Positions 8,901 to 16,886 of a stretch of DNA of 64,000 bases are shown piece by piece; within the stretch, counting starts at the first letter, position 1, and each line of letters starts with the position of its first letter. Where the stretch lies: the NCBI RefSeq assembly GCF_042682785.1, contig NZ_JBHUIB010000003.1, forward strand, positions 186,001-250,000, given 5' to 3'. The DNA is from Thalassotalea_F euphylliae (lineage in GTDB: Bacteria > Pseudomonadota > Gammaproteobacteria > Enterobacterales > Alteromonadaceae). The notes below the pieces were generated by a model. That model had not been told where the DNA came from and made no database searches. It was given only the letters and a program-made list of their open reading frames with translations. Made by a program: the position numbers and the translations under genes.

Positions 8901-9091
8901 CGGCACTTTCGTTTGTGTTAGGGGTTCTGCCTTTAGTATTCGCATCAGGCGCAGGGGCAGGAAGTCGTGTATCTTTGGGTCTAACGGTCCTAGCCGGTAT
9001 GATGGCAGCGACAATACTCGGTACACTGCTTGTACCATATTTCTACAGTATTATTCAGCAATTACGTAATAAGCTGAAGTCAGCATCATAA
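5987..9091 (+). CDS. RND multidrug efflux pump, HAE-1 family (AcrB/MexB type)
   Basis: Proton-driven exporter of drugs, detergents or similar hydrophobic compounds from the periplasm or membrane. The length of 1034 residues is standard. It shows an N-terminal cytoplasmic/TM1 segment (FIERPKFAFVISIVITIAG), a first large periplasmic loop, the TM4 proton relay GIVVDDAIVVIENVERL with two adjacent Asp, a second periplasmic loop after TM7, and a C-terminal TM bundle including GLVLLIGLSTKTAILIVEFA. A GAGG ribosome-binding site precedes the ATG. It is cotranscribed with the adaptor and ends at a strong terminator at 9108-9133. No local regulator is adjacent. Substrates cannot be told from sequence alone. 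Confidence 0.95.
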   Translation: MISKTFIERPKFAFVISIVITIAGLIAMSVLPVNMYPQITPPQVEISATYPGASAQVVEEAVIRPIEEQVNGVEDMMYIESTASNNGTATITVYFEVGTDGDIAQVNVQNRVALAENMLPEEVNRQGVSVKKKSSNMLMAINLYGENDNIDQLFLSNYATNYLTEPLARVPGVAAATVMGEMSYSMRAWLKPDRMASLGVTVAEIQQSLKEQNLIVAAGKFGASPALPNQQFEYSIQAKGRLKTVEEFQQTIIRANENGSYVRLADVARIELGSQDYGINAKLNGQPTAFLVIYQLPDANATEVAIGVKETMKVLAERFPDGLAYAIPYDTTEFILRSIEEVQVTLYQAVGLVILVVFLFLQNWRATIIPSIAIPVSLIGTFAFMQVMGYSINTITLFGLVLAIGIVVDDAIVVIENVERLIKEEKLPIKEAVTKAMEQVSGPVIATTLVLLAVFVPVAFMPGITGELYKQFSVTISFAVLISSVNALTLSPALCTVLLSEKNMKPVSWLMPFERGIKKLTGSYTNAVSYLLKRALRIGIMVGTVFVATGWLTTQVPTAFVPAEDQGFVFLDVQLPDAASANRTQAVIDRITPLIKNDPAVSDIITVSGFSLMGGAGSNNGFGIIMLHDWEERNSPELGLKQVIPRLMGQLWTMPDAQIMIFNAPPIPGLGNAAGFEFKLQDSEGKDPIELAQVMNGLIFEANARPELTRVFSTYRATVPQYQLVVDRNKAKAQGVALSDIFTTLQAQLGSLYINDFSQFGRTYRVTIQAESEYRAKPEDLHFYYVRNADGDMVPLTTLARLDPILGPTTINHFNLYRSASITGQGAPGYSSGEAIAVMEELAANLPQGYVFEWAGQSKQEIEAGNLAPVLFGLALLFVYLFLVAQYESWTIPFSVIAAVPLAIFGAMITLYMVGMPNNIYAQVGLVLLIGLSTKTAILIVEFAMELHAQGKSVFEAAVEAAQLRFRAVLMTALSFVLGVLPLVFASGAGAGSRVSLGLTVLAGMMAATILGTLLVPYFYSIIQQLRNKLKSAS

Positions 9092-9107
9092 ATAGGACAG
9101 CAAAATG

Positions 9108-9133
9108 AAAAAAGGGGCGTTAGCCCCTTTTTT
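9108..9133. terminator. Intrinsic terminator after the RND operon
   Basis: An 11-bp stem (A6GGGGC / GCCCCT6) with a four-base loop. The T-run on the right serves the RND operon and the A-run on the left allows use by the converging gene at 9164-9760. Confidence 0.9.
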
Positions 9134-9163
9134 ATTGGATTTACTCTTAGATAAATCAGTGAG

Positions 9164-9760
9164 TTAATATCCCCAGGGTGCTTTTGGAGATTCAATAGGT
9201 TTGGTTAAGTCAAAGTCAACACGAAACTCAAAACCTTGACGCACTAAACGGTAGCTGAACGTGTCCGGATAGATGAACATTTGCCAAGTATTATCCACAG
9301 ACTGCGGTATCCCTTGCTTAACAAATAATTCTTTAGAGTACTGGTCTGCTGGGAACGACTGCACACTGTCCCATCCTGCATCGGCAGTATGCCCGCCGTA
9401 CATGGTTTGTGTGTCGTGACTGCCGTCTTCATGCCTGTGGTCATGTTTTAGTGATAGCCCAGAGCCAGTCTTGGTAATAATCCACGTACGAGAGGCGTTT
9501 TTACCTACATGAAAAGGCACTTGTAATTCGTTTTCTGTGCACTTTCTCACATGCATTATTAATGATTTATTTTTGAAATATTCACTATGACTGGTGTCTT
9601 TTACTACCTTGCCTGCAAACGATTTATCGCAGTGCTTTGCAATCGCACTGAAAAAATTGTCATGGGTAGGAATAGAGACTAAAGGAGCTGGTTGAACAGT
9701 ATTGGCAAACGATGCTGTTGATGCGACACACAGTGCCAATGCTACTAACGTTTTTTTCAT
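9164..9760 (-). CDS. Secreted protein of unknown function
   Basis: I use the ATG at 9760, which begins a textbook signal peptide (MKKTLVALALCVASTASFA); the frame is open 15 codons further upstream but that would bury the signal. The mature protein of about 179 residues has a pair of cysteines in its first half (HCDKSF and VRKCTEN) that could form a disulfide, a histidine/aspartate-rich loop LKHDHRHEDGSHD that could bind metal or be exposed, and a beta-rich C-terminal part with FRVDFDLTKP. I do not recognise a characterised family. Monocistronic, converging with the RND operon and divergent from the MATE gene. Confidence 0.75.
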   Translation of the reverse strand: MKKTLVALALCVASTASFANTVQPAPLVSIPTHDNFFSAIAKHCDKSFAGKVVKDTSHSEYFKNKSLIMHVRKCTENELQVPFHVGKNASRTWIITKTGSGLSLKHDHRHEDGSHDTQTMYGGHTADAGWDSVQSFPADQYSKELFVKQGIPQSVDNTWQMFIYPDTFSYRLVRQGFEFRVDFDLTKPIESPKAPWGY

Positions 9761-9865
9761 AAGTTTTCCAGGTATCTCTCTGCCACCTCGGCAGGAGTTT
9801 GTCATGTTTTACCTGAAAATAAATACGTATTCAATAAGCACAATAGTGTCGATCGCGCTAAAATA

Positions 9866-11293
9866 GTGGGTTCTCAACTACAAACCGTCTCACAATTAAT
9901 GACAGCTAACCCAGAGTCTCAATTGCGCCAGTCACTCAGATTAGCGTGGCCTATCTCATTACAGAATCTACTCGTGACGTTGCTAAGCATGATCGATGTC
10001 GTAATGGTTGGGCATTTAGGTGATGCAGCAGTTGCATCAGTTGGGTTAGGGAATCGAATTCAGTTCGTTGTACTTGTTATTGCGACTGGTTTATCGTGGG
10101 GCGTTGGCGTCTTGGCTGCACAATATTACGGTGCAGGTAGAACGATCAAAATTAGACAAACGATGCAAATGGCAAGTGTCTTTGCTATTTGTTCACTGAC
10201 CCCTATTGCAGTAGCCAGCTTTTTCCTTGCTGATAATGTCGTTAGTTGGGCGTCGAATGACCCAGAACTTATTTCATTGGCAGAAACGTATCTATGGATA
10301 ACCATGCCAAGCCTCGTTTTCGTGGGCATCATACTTATTATTGAGAACGCGTTACGTAGCATTGGCCAGGTTAAATTGCCCATGGTCTTTAGCGTTATTG
10401 CCATTGCAATCAATATTGTATTGAACTATTGGCTAATCAATGGTGGCTTTGGGGTACCAGCACTCGGTGTAGAGGGGGCTGCATGGGCAACCCTTATATC
10501 CAGAGTTATCCATCTGGCTATCTTGGTGCTTTTCTTAATTTCGGCAAAACACATGTTAGCGCCAAAGTCAGGGGACTTGGCCGAACTGCGCAAGAAAAAA
10601 GATTGGTGGAAATTATTTCACTTGGTGTGGCCAATGATGATCAGTTTCGGTATCTGGTCAGTTGGAACGTTTGTTTATCAATTGATTTACGGTCAGTTAG
10701 GCACTCAATCACTTGCTGTCATGAGTTTATTGTCACCTGTAGAGGGTATGTTTCTGTCTTTATTTTTTGGACTTGCATCGGCGTGTTCAATCCAGGTCGG
10801 GCAAGCACTGGGGGCGGATGATTTTGATAAAGCATGGCGTGTTGCAAAAGCGTTTCTATTAATATGCCCTGCAGTGGCGCTAGTGACCGGCGGGCTGGTA
10901 TTGTCGTTACAGTCGTTAATTTTAATGCCTTACCAAAATATGGCACCAGAAACCTTATTCATGGCTAAGCAAGTTTTTGTGCTGATCGCGTTGGGAGCAT
11001 GGCTGAAAGTCACGAATATGACATTAGCTCTAGGCGTATTGCGTGCAGGTGGCGACAATAAATTCTGTATGGTGACAGATATCACAGGCATGTGGGTAGT
11101 GAGTATTCCATTGACCTTCGTTGCGGCAACTGTCTGGCAGTTACCGCTAATTTGGGTCGCTTTAGCTGCCTACTCTGAAGAGATTGCCAAAATTGTTTTA
11201 TTTGGCTGGCGCACGTTCACTAAAAAGTGGATGCAAAATTTGGCTGGCGATGACGAAACGATTATCGAACCTAGTAAAAAAACCGCTCAATAA
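9866..11293 (+). CDS. MATE-family efflux transporter
   Basis: A multidrug or cation antiporter of the inner membrane with about 12 membrane helices in two homologous halves. The N-half carries LVTLLSMIDVVMVGHLGDAAVASVGLGNR and the C-half LFHLVWPMMISFGIWSVGTFVYQ, the usual MatE openings. The start is uncertain: the longest frame begins with GTG at 9866 (475 aa), while an ATG at 9899 (464 aa) also precedes the first helix; neither has a clear ribosome-binding site. The 3' end overlaps the converging dgkA gene by 23 bases. Driving ion (Na+ or H+) and substrate are not determinable here. Confidence 0.92.
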   Translation: MGSQLQTVSQLMTANPESQLRQSLRLAWPISLQNLLVTLLSMIDVVMVGHLGDAAVASVGLGNRIQFVVLVIATGLSWGVGVLAAQYYGAGRTIKIRQTMQMASVFAICSLTPIAVASFFLADNVVSWASNDPELISLAETYLWITMPSLVFVGIILIIENALRSIGQVKLPMVFSVIAIAINIVLNYWLINGGFGVPALGVEGAAWATLISRVIHLAILVLFLISAKHMLAPKSGDLAELRKKKDWWKLFHLVWPMMISFGIWSVGTFVYQLIYGQLGTQSLAVMSLLSPVEGMFLSLFFGLASACSIQVGQALGADDFDKAWRVAKAFLLICPAVALVTGGLVLSLQSLILMPYQNMAPETLFMAKQVFVLIALGAWLKVTNMTLALGVLRAGGDNKFCMVTDITGMWVVSIPLTFVAATVWQLPLIWVALAAYSEEIAKIVLFGWRTFTKKWMQNLAGDDETIIEPSKKTAQ

Positions 11294-11666
11294 TTGCTAG
11301 TCCCCAACAAAAAACAAGTAAAGTAAACGCGATAAAGACACCAGCTGAGCCAAGATCTTTGGCTCTTCCAATTAATTCGTCATGCTCGAGTGTGATTTTA
11401 TCTGCTAGTGCTTCAATGGCTGAATTAATAATTTCAGCGAACAGCACAAACGCTAAAGTCATCAACAGCACCATCAGCTGGGTCATTGAATTGGCTAGAA
11501 AGAATGAAAATGGCGTCAATATCACACACATAACAAGTTCTTGTCTGAATGCAGCTTCATGCTCATATGCCGCTCTAAATCCTTTAAAAGAACAATATGC
11601 TGCTTTGATGATGCGTTTTATGCCTGTACCGTTAGGTTTTTCTGAATAGTCCGTTTGCGATGTCAT
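11271..11666 (-). CDS. dgkA: Diacylglycerol kinase
   Basis: Phosphorylates diacylglycerol to phosphatidic acid, recycling the diacylglycerol made when periplasmic glucans or lipid A are decorated with phospholipid headgroups. At 131 residues it has the usual size. The hallmarks are the amphipathic start (IIKAAYCSFKGFRAAYEHEAAFRQE), three membrane helices, and the catalytic motif EIINSAIEALADKI. Its last 23 bases overlap the end of the MATE gene on the other strand, so transcripts of the two genes are complementary at their 3' ends. No separate terminator is visible. Confidence 0.95.
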   Translation of the reverse strand: MTSQTDYSEKPNGTGIKRIIKAAYCSFKGFRAAYEHEAAFRQELVMCVILTPFSFFLANSMTQLMVLLMTLAFVLFAEIINSAIEALADKITLEHDELIGRAKDLGSAGVFIAFTLLVFCWGLAIIERFFY

Positions 11667-11967
11667 AGTTTCGCGATTTCCTGTCGGATGAATAATAATG
11701 CTTGAATGAAAACCGAAAAGTTGAATTTAACACAGTTCAAACACTTATCGAAATTACCCAGTGAATTAAGGCTAGATTCTTGGTTGTATAAGATGGTGTA
11801 AAAAGCGAATAATTGGCTTAAATAACTAAATATAGATAGTGTGCACTAGACGCTTTAGAGCTGATTCTTGTTTAAGTTGTTGAAAAATATGCGATAATAA
11901 TGTTGGCGCGTCATTTGTAATAACATCTGTGTAATAAAGTGAAAGCCAAAATAAAAAGGACTATCCA
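11667..11967. other. Intergenic region without a gene
   Basis: About 300 AT-rich bases between the divergent dgkA and yggN-like genes. It must hold both promoters, but I see no clear -35/-10 pair, operator or RNA structure. AAAAGGA just before 11968 is the ribosome-binding site of the downstream gene. Confidence 0.5.
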
Positions 11968-12762
11968 ATGAAAAAGATTTTAGCAGGTGCAAGTATTCTA
12001 TTAACGTCTTCCGTGTTTGCGCATGATTTTAATACAGACTCGTGCGATGTTGACCTAAATGGCCGCGTTAAGATGACAACTGAAGCATTAGAGTTTGGAG
12101 ATGATCACAACAACAGTTATAAAATCGTTGGACGTGACACATTATTTGTGAACGGTGAGGAAGTGGCGCTTAATGGTGCGCAAGAAGACTTGGTTGGTGA
12201 ATACGCAAGCAATGTTCGTGCATTAGTGCCAGAAGTTAAGACTATTGCAATTGAAGGGATTGGCTTAGCGAAAGAAGGTATCGACTTGGCGTTCACTGAA
12301 TTGTTAGGTTCTGGCAATCAAATTAGTGAAGATTTAAATATTGAACTTGATAAGCTTAGCGAACATGTTAATACGTCATTTTCCATAGAAAATGGCATTG
12401 AGTTTAGTGAAGACGGCTTTGTTGGCGATACGTACTTCGGCGAAGATTTTGAAAATCGTTTAGAGGAATCTATCGAAAATGCCGTCCAAAAATCAATGGG
12501 CACGCTAATGATCGCAATGGGACGCGAAATGTTATTCTCAGGTGGCGACATGGAAGCATTTGAAGCTCGCATGGAAACGTTTGGAGAAGAAATCGAGCAG
12601 CAAATGGAAGCACGTGCTGAAAGTATTGAAGAGAGTGCACATCAACTATGTATGAAACTGGCAGATGTTGACGAAATGGAGAATCAATTACGCGACAACA
12701 TTCCAGAAATGCCAAATGTAGACATAATTCGTGTGAAAGTATCTCCTAGCGATAAAATCTAG
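11968..12762 (+). CDS. YggN-like DUF2884 exported protein
   Basis: 264 residues with a short signal peptide (about 1-18, ending SSVFA), then a cysteine (DSCDVDLNGRV) and a long acidic, helical C-terminal part (about 110-250, Glu-rich with MEARAESIEESAHQLCMKL). The pattern, including the second Cys late in the chain, fits the DUF2884/YggN family of periplasmic proteins with no assigned role. The two cysteines may form a disulfide. AAAAGGA precedes the ATG. It is followed by a very strong bidirectional terminator and is monocistronic. Confidence 0.8.
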   Translation: MKKILAGASILLTSSVFAHDFNTDSCDVDLNGRVKMTTEALEFGDDHNNSYKIVGRDTLFVNGEEVALNGAQEDLVGEYASNVRALVPEVKTIAIEGIGLAKEGIDLAFTELLGSGNQISEDLNIELDKLSEHVNTSFSIENGIEFSEDGFVGDTYFGEDFENRLEESIENAVQKSMGTLMIAMGREMLFSGGDMEAFEARMETFGEEIEQQMEARAESIEESAHQLCMKLADVDEMENQLRDNIPEMPNVDIIRVKVSPSDKI

Positions 12763-12774
12763 TGAATATGACTT

Positions 12775-12816
12775 AAAAAACGAGAAAGGCGCCTTTTGGC
12801 GCCTTTCTCGTTTTTT
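12775..12816. terminator. Strong bidirectional intrinsic terminator
   Basis: A perfect 13-bp stem (CGAGAAAGGCGCC and its complement) with a TTTT loop, flanked by six A on the left and six T on the right. It lies 12 bases after the YggN-like gene. Confidence 0.95.
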
Positions 12817-12875
12817 AGCCTTGGTATACAAAGTTCGCAACAAACCTGGACACGAGGTAAAATCATTTTCATCAC

Positions 12876-13637
12876 TTGTTGACCGTTTTGAATACCTTGC
12901 ACGCTGTCCAAAGAATCTATCGATACCGAAAAAGCATCAGCACTAAACCGTTTAATGCACGGGGCAAAAAAGTGCAACGATGTGAGCTTTGCCAAGTCGC
13001 GATGCAAAACTGTATTTGTCACTTCCGCAAACAAGCCAAAACGGACGCGGCATTTTTACTGTTAATGCATGATGCTGAAGTACTAAAACCCAGTAATACT
13101 GCAAGATTGATAGCTGATGTGGTGGCAGATACTCATTGTTTTTTGTGGTCACGTACAGAGATTAATTCACAGCTTTCAGCGTTATTAGCAGATAAAAAGT
13201 ATTTTCCTGTGGTTGTATTTCCAGGAGTTTATGCTGGCGAAAACCAGACTGTTTATGAAAACTTCTTGCCTGATAATACTGTTGCAGATCTCACTCCGTT
13301 ATTTATTTTACTGGACGGTAGTTGGAGAGAAGCAAAGAAGATGTTTAGAAAAAGCCCATATCTAAATGAATTGGCTATTCTAAGTTTCACGGGAGCTGGT
13401 ATAGAGGCGGACTCTCAACAATACAATCGAAAAGCAGAAGTAGATAACCAGTTCGCGACAGCACAAGTAGCAGCGAGAAGTCTGGCTGCTATGAATGAAA
13501 GCAATGCCGCAAAGCATTTATCATTGTGGTTTGAAGTGTTCAATTATCAATATCAACAAAGTGTTTGCCAGGTAAATTTAGGTAGGGCAGACGCGTTAAA
13601 CGATTACTTAAACCACGTACAAATAATACAGGATTAA
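12876..13637 (+). CDS. DTW-domain tRNA-uridine aminocarboxypropyltransferase
   Basis: Family members transfer the 3-amino-3-carboxypropyl group of S-adenosylmethionine to tRNA uridine (acp3U). Seen here: the N-terminal zinc knuckle CELCQVAMQNCIC (about 36-48), the segment LLLMHDAEVLKPSNTARL, and LLDGSWREAKKMFRKSPYL, which holds the family D-x-W signature as DGSW. Of the two family branches it looks closer to YfiP/TapT. There is no ATG before the zinc knuckle: the frame begins with TTG at 12876 or 12879, with GAGG some 18 bases upstream, so the true start is uncertain and translation may be weak. The GNAT gene follows after nine bases, probably on the same transcript. Confidence 0.82.
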   Translation: MLTVLNTLHAVQRIYRYRKSISTKPFNARGKKVQRCELCQVAMQNCICHFRKQAKTDAAFLLLMHDAEVLKPSNTARLIADVVADTHCFLWSRTEINSQLSALLADKKYFPVVVFPGVYAGENQTVYENFLPDNTVADLTPLFILLDGSWREAKKMFRKSPYLNELAILSFTGAGIEADSQQYNRKAEVDNQFATAQVAARSLAAMNESNAAKHLSLWFEVFNYQYQQSVCQVNLGRADALNDYLNHVQIIQD

Positions 13638-13646
13638 TAGCGCGTT

Positions 13647-14129
13647 ATGATCTCTTCTGGACGTCTTACAATATCTCCGCTAACACCGAGTGACTGGCCA
13701 TTTATTTTAGAACTGCTTAATACTGAAGATTTCATTGAGCAAATAGGTGACAAACAAGTATCTGATAAGGCGTCAGCCCTAAAATACATTGCTACTGGAC
13801 CAGCAAAGTGCCAACAAGAAAATGGCTTTAGTCTGATGGCAATGAGGCTCGATGAAGGCACACCAGTTGGGTTATGTGGATTACTTAAACGCGATACTTT
13901 GCCGTTCCCTGATATTGGCTATGCGCTTTTGCCACAATATTACCGTAAAGGATACACCTTTGAAGCATGTGAAGCGGTATTGGCCCATTTCAAAGCACTC
14001 AGACCTGTTATGGCGATAACAAGTCATCAGAACACTGCGTCAATCAAGTTGCTTGAAAAACTTGGCTTTGCCGTAGCACCGTCTGAACTAAATAGCGATG
14101 ACAGTGTGAGTAGCTTTATTCTGTATTAG
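13647..14129 (+). CDS. GNAT-family N-acetyltransferase (RimJ/RimL-like)
   Basis: 160 residues. It opens with SGRLTISPLTPSDWPFILELL, the usual start of RimJ/RimL-type GNAT enzymes; the acetyl-CoA-binding loop is YYRKGYTFEACEAVLAHF (about 110-125), and the C-terminus has NTASIKLLEKLGF, typical of the family. Substrate (protein N-terminus, antibiotic or small amine) is unknown. It begins nine bases after the DTW gene and probably shares its transcript. Confidence 0.85.
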   Translation: MISSGRLTISPLTPSDWPFILELLNTEDFIEQIGDKQVSDKASALKYIATGPAKCQQENGFSLMAMRLDEGTPVGLCGLLKRDTLPFPDIGYALLPQYYRKGYTFEACEAVLAHFKALRPVMAITSHQNTASIKLLEKLGFAVAPSELNSDDSVSSFILY

Positions 14130-14172
14130 TAAAATAGGCTTTAAGCACTAAGCAGCGATAATTGCAATGCCG

Positions 14173-15060
14173 TTAACTAGGTTGCAACGTGTTTTGATTG
14201 GTTTCTGCGAGCGCTTTTAAATAATCCCAGACAATGGATACACGTTTAAGTCGCTTAAGCTCAGGGTGTGTTACCAACCAAAAGCTCCTCGTGAGACAAA
14301 TTGTATCGGGTAATACAGGCGTCAGTTCGGGGTCTGTTTCAGCAAGAAAGCAGGGCAGAATGCCAATGCCTAACCCTGATTTAATTGCTGCAAACTGGCT
14401 GTTGACACTTGTGCTTCTGAAACTTGGTACGATGTCAGTTCCAATTTCATCTAAGAAACTTAATTGTTCTGTAAATAGTAAGTTATCGACATAGGTTACC
14501 CAGGACATCGCGGATAAGTCACTGATCGAATTGGGCGGACAAGATTTTAGAAGAGATTTTGATCCATAAAGCTTCAGCGTGTAGTCAGTGAGTTTAGTGA
14601 CGATCATTGATGTGCCTTTGGGCTTTTCAATAGCAATGGCAATATCTGCTTCGTTACGACTTATTTTCACATTGCGTCCAAAGTGCAAAAGATCAATATC
14701 TATCTGTGGATGCAGTGCTTTCAGTTCTTTCAGGTTTGGGGCGACAAAGTGATTACCGAATGCTTCGGTAACACCTATTCTTACCACACCCGAGTCGCCT
14801 TGATTTTGGTTGGCGATTTGCTCAAACGCCATAGCTGCATTTTGTTCAATTTTTCTGGCGGACTCTACAAGCTTGGTGCCGTCTTCTGTGAGAAAATGTC
14901 CAGAGGTTGTTCGTTCGAATAGTTGCGTCGATAAGCTTTCTTCTAATTGATGTAGGCGTCGTGAAACCGTTGAGGGGTCTAGGCTCAAGCGTTTAGCGGC
15001 TACAGATAACTTTTCTGTGCGCGAAACTTCTAAAAATATGCGTAAATCGTCCCAATTCAT
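14173..15060 (-). CDS. LysR-family transcriptional regulator
   Basis: 295 residues. The N-terminal winged helix-turn-helix (about 1-60) reads MNWDDLRIFLEVSRTEKLSVAAKRL and DPSTVSRRLHQLEESL; a LysR substrate-binding domain follows (about 90-290). The MNWDDLRxFL opening is typical of the branch in which the regulator sits divergently from the operon it controls. It is divergent from mmsA with 134 bases between them, which contain a 5-5-5 dyad at 15106-15120, so control of mmsA is likely. The effector is unknown. Confidence 0.9.
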   Translation of the reverse strand: MNWDDLRIFLEVSRTEKLSVAAKRLSLDPSTVSRRLHQLEESLSTQLFERTTSGHFLTEDGTKLVESARKIEQNAAMAFEQIANQNQGDSGVVRIGVTEAFGNHFVAPNLKELKALHPQIDIDLLHFGRNVKISRNEADIAIAIEKPKGTSMIVTKLTDYTLKLYGSKSLLKSCPPNSISDLSAMSWVTYVDNLLFTEQLSFLDEIGTDIVPSFRSTSVNSQFAAIKSGLGIGILPCFLAETDPELTPVLPDTICLTRSFWLVTHPELKRLKRVSIVWDYLKALAETNQNTLQPS

Positions 15061-15105
15061 AGACTTATTGTAACGCTAATTACTATGTTTGTAAAAATGC
15101 AAAGT

Positions 15106-15120
15106 ACATTGCATAAATGT
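15106..15120. promoter_or_regulatory. Possible LysR-type binding dyad between lysR and mmsA
   Basis: ACATT-GCATA-AATGT is an exact interrupted inverted repeat in the divergent intergenic region, 45 bases from the regulator start and 75 bases from mmsA. Position and symmetry fit a LysR recognition site; the sequence is short, so chance is possible. Confidence 0.45.
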
Positions 15121-15194
15121 GTATTGTATGTCTCTAGTATAAGGACTACCTTAGCGGCATTACGACAGGTATAACGCCCATTTAGAGGTAACAT

Positions 15195-16697
15195 ATGACG
15201 ATCAAAGAAATTCCACTGATTATCGGTGGCGAGAAAGTGCAATCAACATCTGACCAATGGTTAGACGTACTTAATCCTGCAACACAAGAAGTTGTTGCTC
15301 GTGTGCCAATGGCCACACCGGAAGAAGTTCAAGCCGCGGTATCGTCTGCAAAAGAAGCTTTTAAGACATGGTCAAAAGTTTCGTTAACAAACCGTATGCG
15401 CATTATGTTGAAGTTCCAAGAATTGGTGCGTCAACACACAAGTGAAATTGCAGAACTAATTACCGAAGAGCACGGTAAGACACTACCAGATGCAGAGGGT
15501 GAAGTAGGGCGAGCGCTAGAAGCGGTTGAAAATGCTTGCTCAATTACACGCCTGCAATTAGGTGAAATGGCGAATAACGCTGCAACAGGTGTTGATACAT
15601 ACACGTTGAACAAACCATTAGGTGTTGGTGTGGGTATTACAGCGTTTAACTTCCCAGTAATGCTTCCTGCATTTATGTTCCCGCCAGCGGTTGCTTGTGG
15701 TAACACATTCGTATTAAAGCCGTCAGAGCAAGATCCATCCTCAACTATTCGTTTTGTTGAGTTAGCACTAGAAGCAGGTATTCCGCCGGGCGTTATTAAT
15801 GTTGTTCATGGTGGGCCAGATGTCGTGAATGCATTGTGTGAACATGATGATGTAAAAGCGGTGTCTTTCATTGGTTCAACAAATGTGGGGACACATGTCT
15901 ATAACCATGCAAGTAAACACGGCAAGCGTGCACAAGCCATGATGGGCGCAAAAAACCATATGGTTATCATGCCGGATGCCAACAAAGATCGCGCAATTAA
16001 TGACTTATTAGGTAGTGCTTTTGGTGCTGCAGGTCAGCGTTGTATGGCCAACCCTGTTACTATTTTAGTGGGTGAAGCACGTAACTGGTTACCTGAAATT
16101 GCTGAACGCGCGAAGCAAATGAAAGTTGGCCCAGGTACACAACGTGATGCAGACCTAGGTCCGGTAGTTTCTCCGCAAGCCAAACAACGTATTATCCGTA
16201 TTTTAGACTCGGGTGTGGAGCAAGGTGCAACGCTACTGGTTGATGGTCGCGATTGTGTCGTAGAGGGCTATGAAAAGGGCAACTTTGTTGGCCCAACTAT
16301 GTTCTCTAACGTAACCACTGATATGGATATCTATACGCAAGAAATCTTTGGTCCTGCGCTATGTGTACTAGAAGCTGAGACGTTGGAAGAAGCAATTGAA
16401 ATAATCAACGCTAATCCTAACGGTAACGGTACCTCTATTTTCACGTCAAGTGGATGGAATGCACGTAAGTTTGAAAATGATATTGATGTCGGCCAAGTAG
16501 GTATCAACGTACCAATTCCGGTGCCTGTTGCATACTTTAGTTTTACGGGCTCTCGTGCATCTAAGCTAGGAGATTTAGGTCCTAATGGTAAGCAAGTAGT
16601 TAGCTTCTGGACACAGACTAAATCTGTGACAGCACGTTGGTTTGAACCTGATCATCAAGATGGTTCAGAGGTTCATACGACGATTAGCTTGAAGTAA
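15195..16697 (+). CDS. mmsA: CoA-acylating methylmalonate-semialdehyde dehydrogenase
   Basis: Oxidises methylmalonate semialdehyde (valine, thymine) or malonate semialdehyde (beta-alanine, inositol) to propionyl- or acetyl-CoA with NAD and CoA. The 500 residues follow the aldehyde dehydrogenase plan: the N-terminal arm, the Rossmann segment FIGSTNVGTHVYNHA, the MMSDH-specific MGAKNHMVIMPDA, and the catalytic Cys in GAAGQRCMANP. A C-terminal oligomerisation segment ends FWTQTKSVTARWF. It is not followed by mmsB or other valine-degradation genes, so it acts alone here under the divergent LysR regulator. AGAGGT precedes the ATG. An intrinsic terminator lies 15 bases after the stop. Confidence 0.95.
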   Translation: MTIKEIPLIIGGEKVQSTSDQWLDVLNPATQEVVARVPMATPEEVQAAVSSAKEAFKTWSKVSLTNRMRIMLKFQELVRQHTSEIAELITEEHGKTLPDAEGEVGRALEAVENACSITRLQLGEMANNAATGVDTYTLNKPLGVGVGITAFNFPVMLPAFMFPPAVACGNTFVLKPSEQDPSSTIRFVELALEAGIPPGVINVVHGGPDVVNALCEHDDVKAVSFIGSTNVGTHVYNHASKHGKRAQAMMGAKNHMVIMPDANKDRAINDLLGSAFGAAGQRCMANPVTILVGEARNWLPEIAERAKQMKVGPGTQRDADLGPVVSPQAKQRIIRILDSGVEQGATLLVDGRDCVVEGYEKGNFVGPTMFSNVTTDMDIYTQEIFGPALCVLEAETLEEAIEIINANPNGNGTSIFTSSGWNARKFENDIDVGQVGINVPIPVPVAYFSFTGSRASKLGDLGPNGKQVVSFWTQTKSVTARWFEPDHQDGSEVHTTISLK

Positions 16698-16711
16698 TCA
16701 TATTTTTGCGC

Positions 16712-16736
16712 AAAGGGCCGGAAGGCCCTTTTTTTA
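16712..16736 (+). terminator. Intrinsic terminator of mmsA
   Basis: An 8-bp stem (AAAGGGCC / GGCCCTTT) with a GGAA loop followed by five more T residues, 15 bases after the mmsA stop codon. Confidence 0.9.
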
Positions 16737-16886
16737 TTGCCTTTAGTTTTTGATGTATTCCAAGGCGGTTTACTCTTATTGCCTTAGGGTGTCATAAAGC
16801 TATCGCGTTAAGAATAGAGGCGCTAAAAGTTGAAGGAATGAATTCAAGCTTTGTAGTGTTGTTAGCGGATCAAAATATATAAAGTA

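Noticed and set aside
4814..9091. Idea that the TetR gene at 1897-2490 controls the RND pump
   Set aside because: No copy of the GACCG/CGGTC operator is visible upstream of 4814, and unrelated genes lie between.
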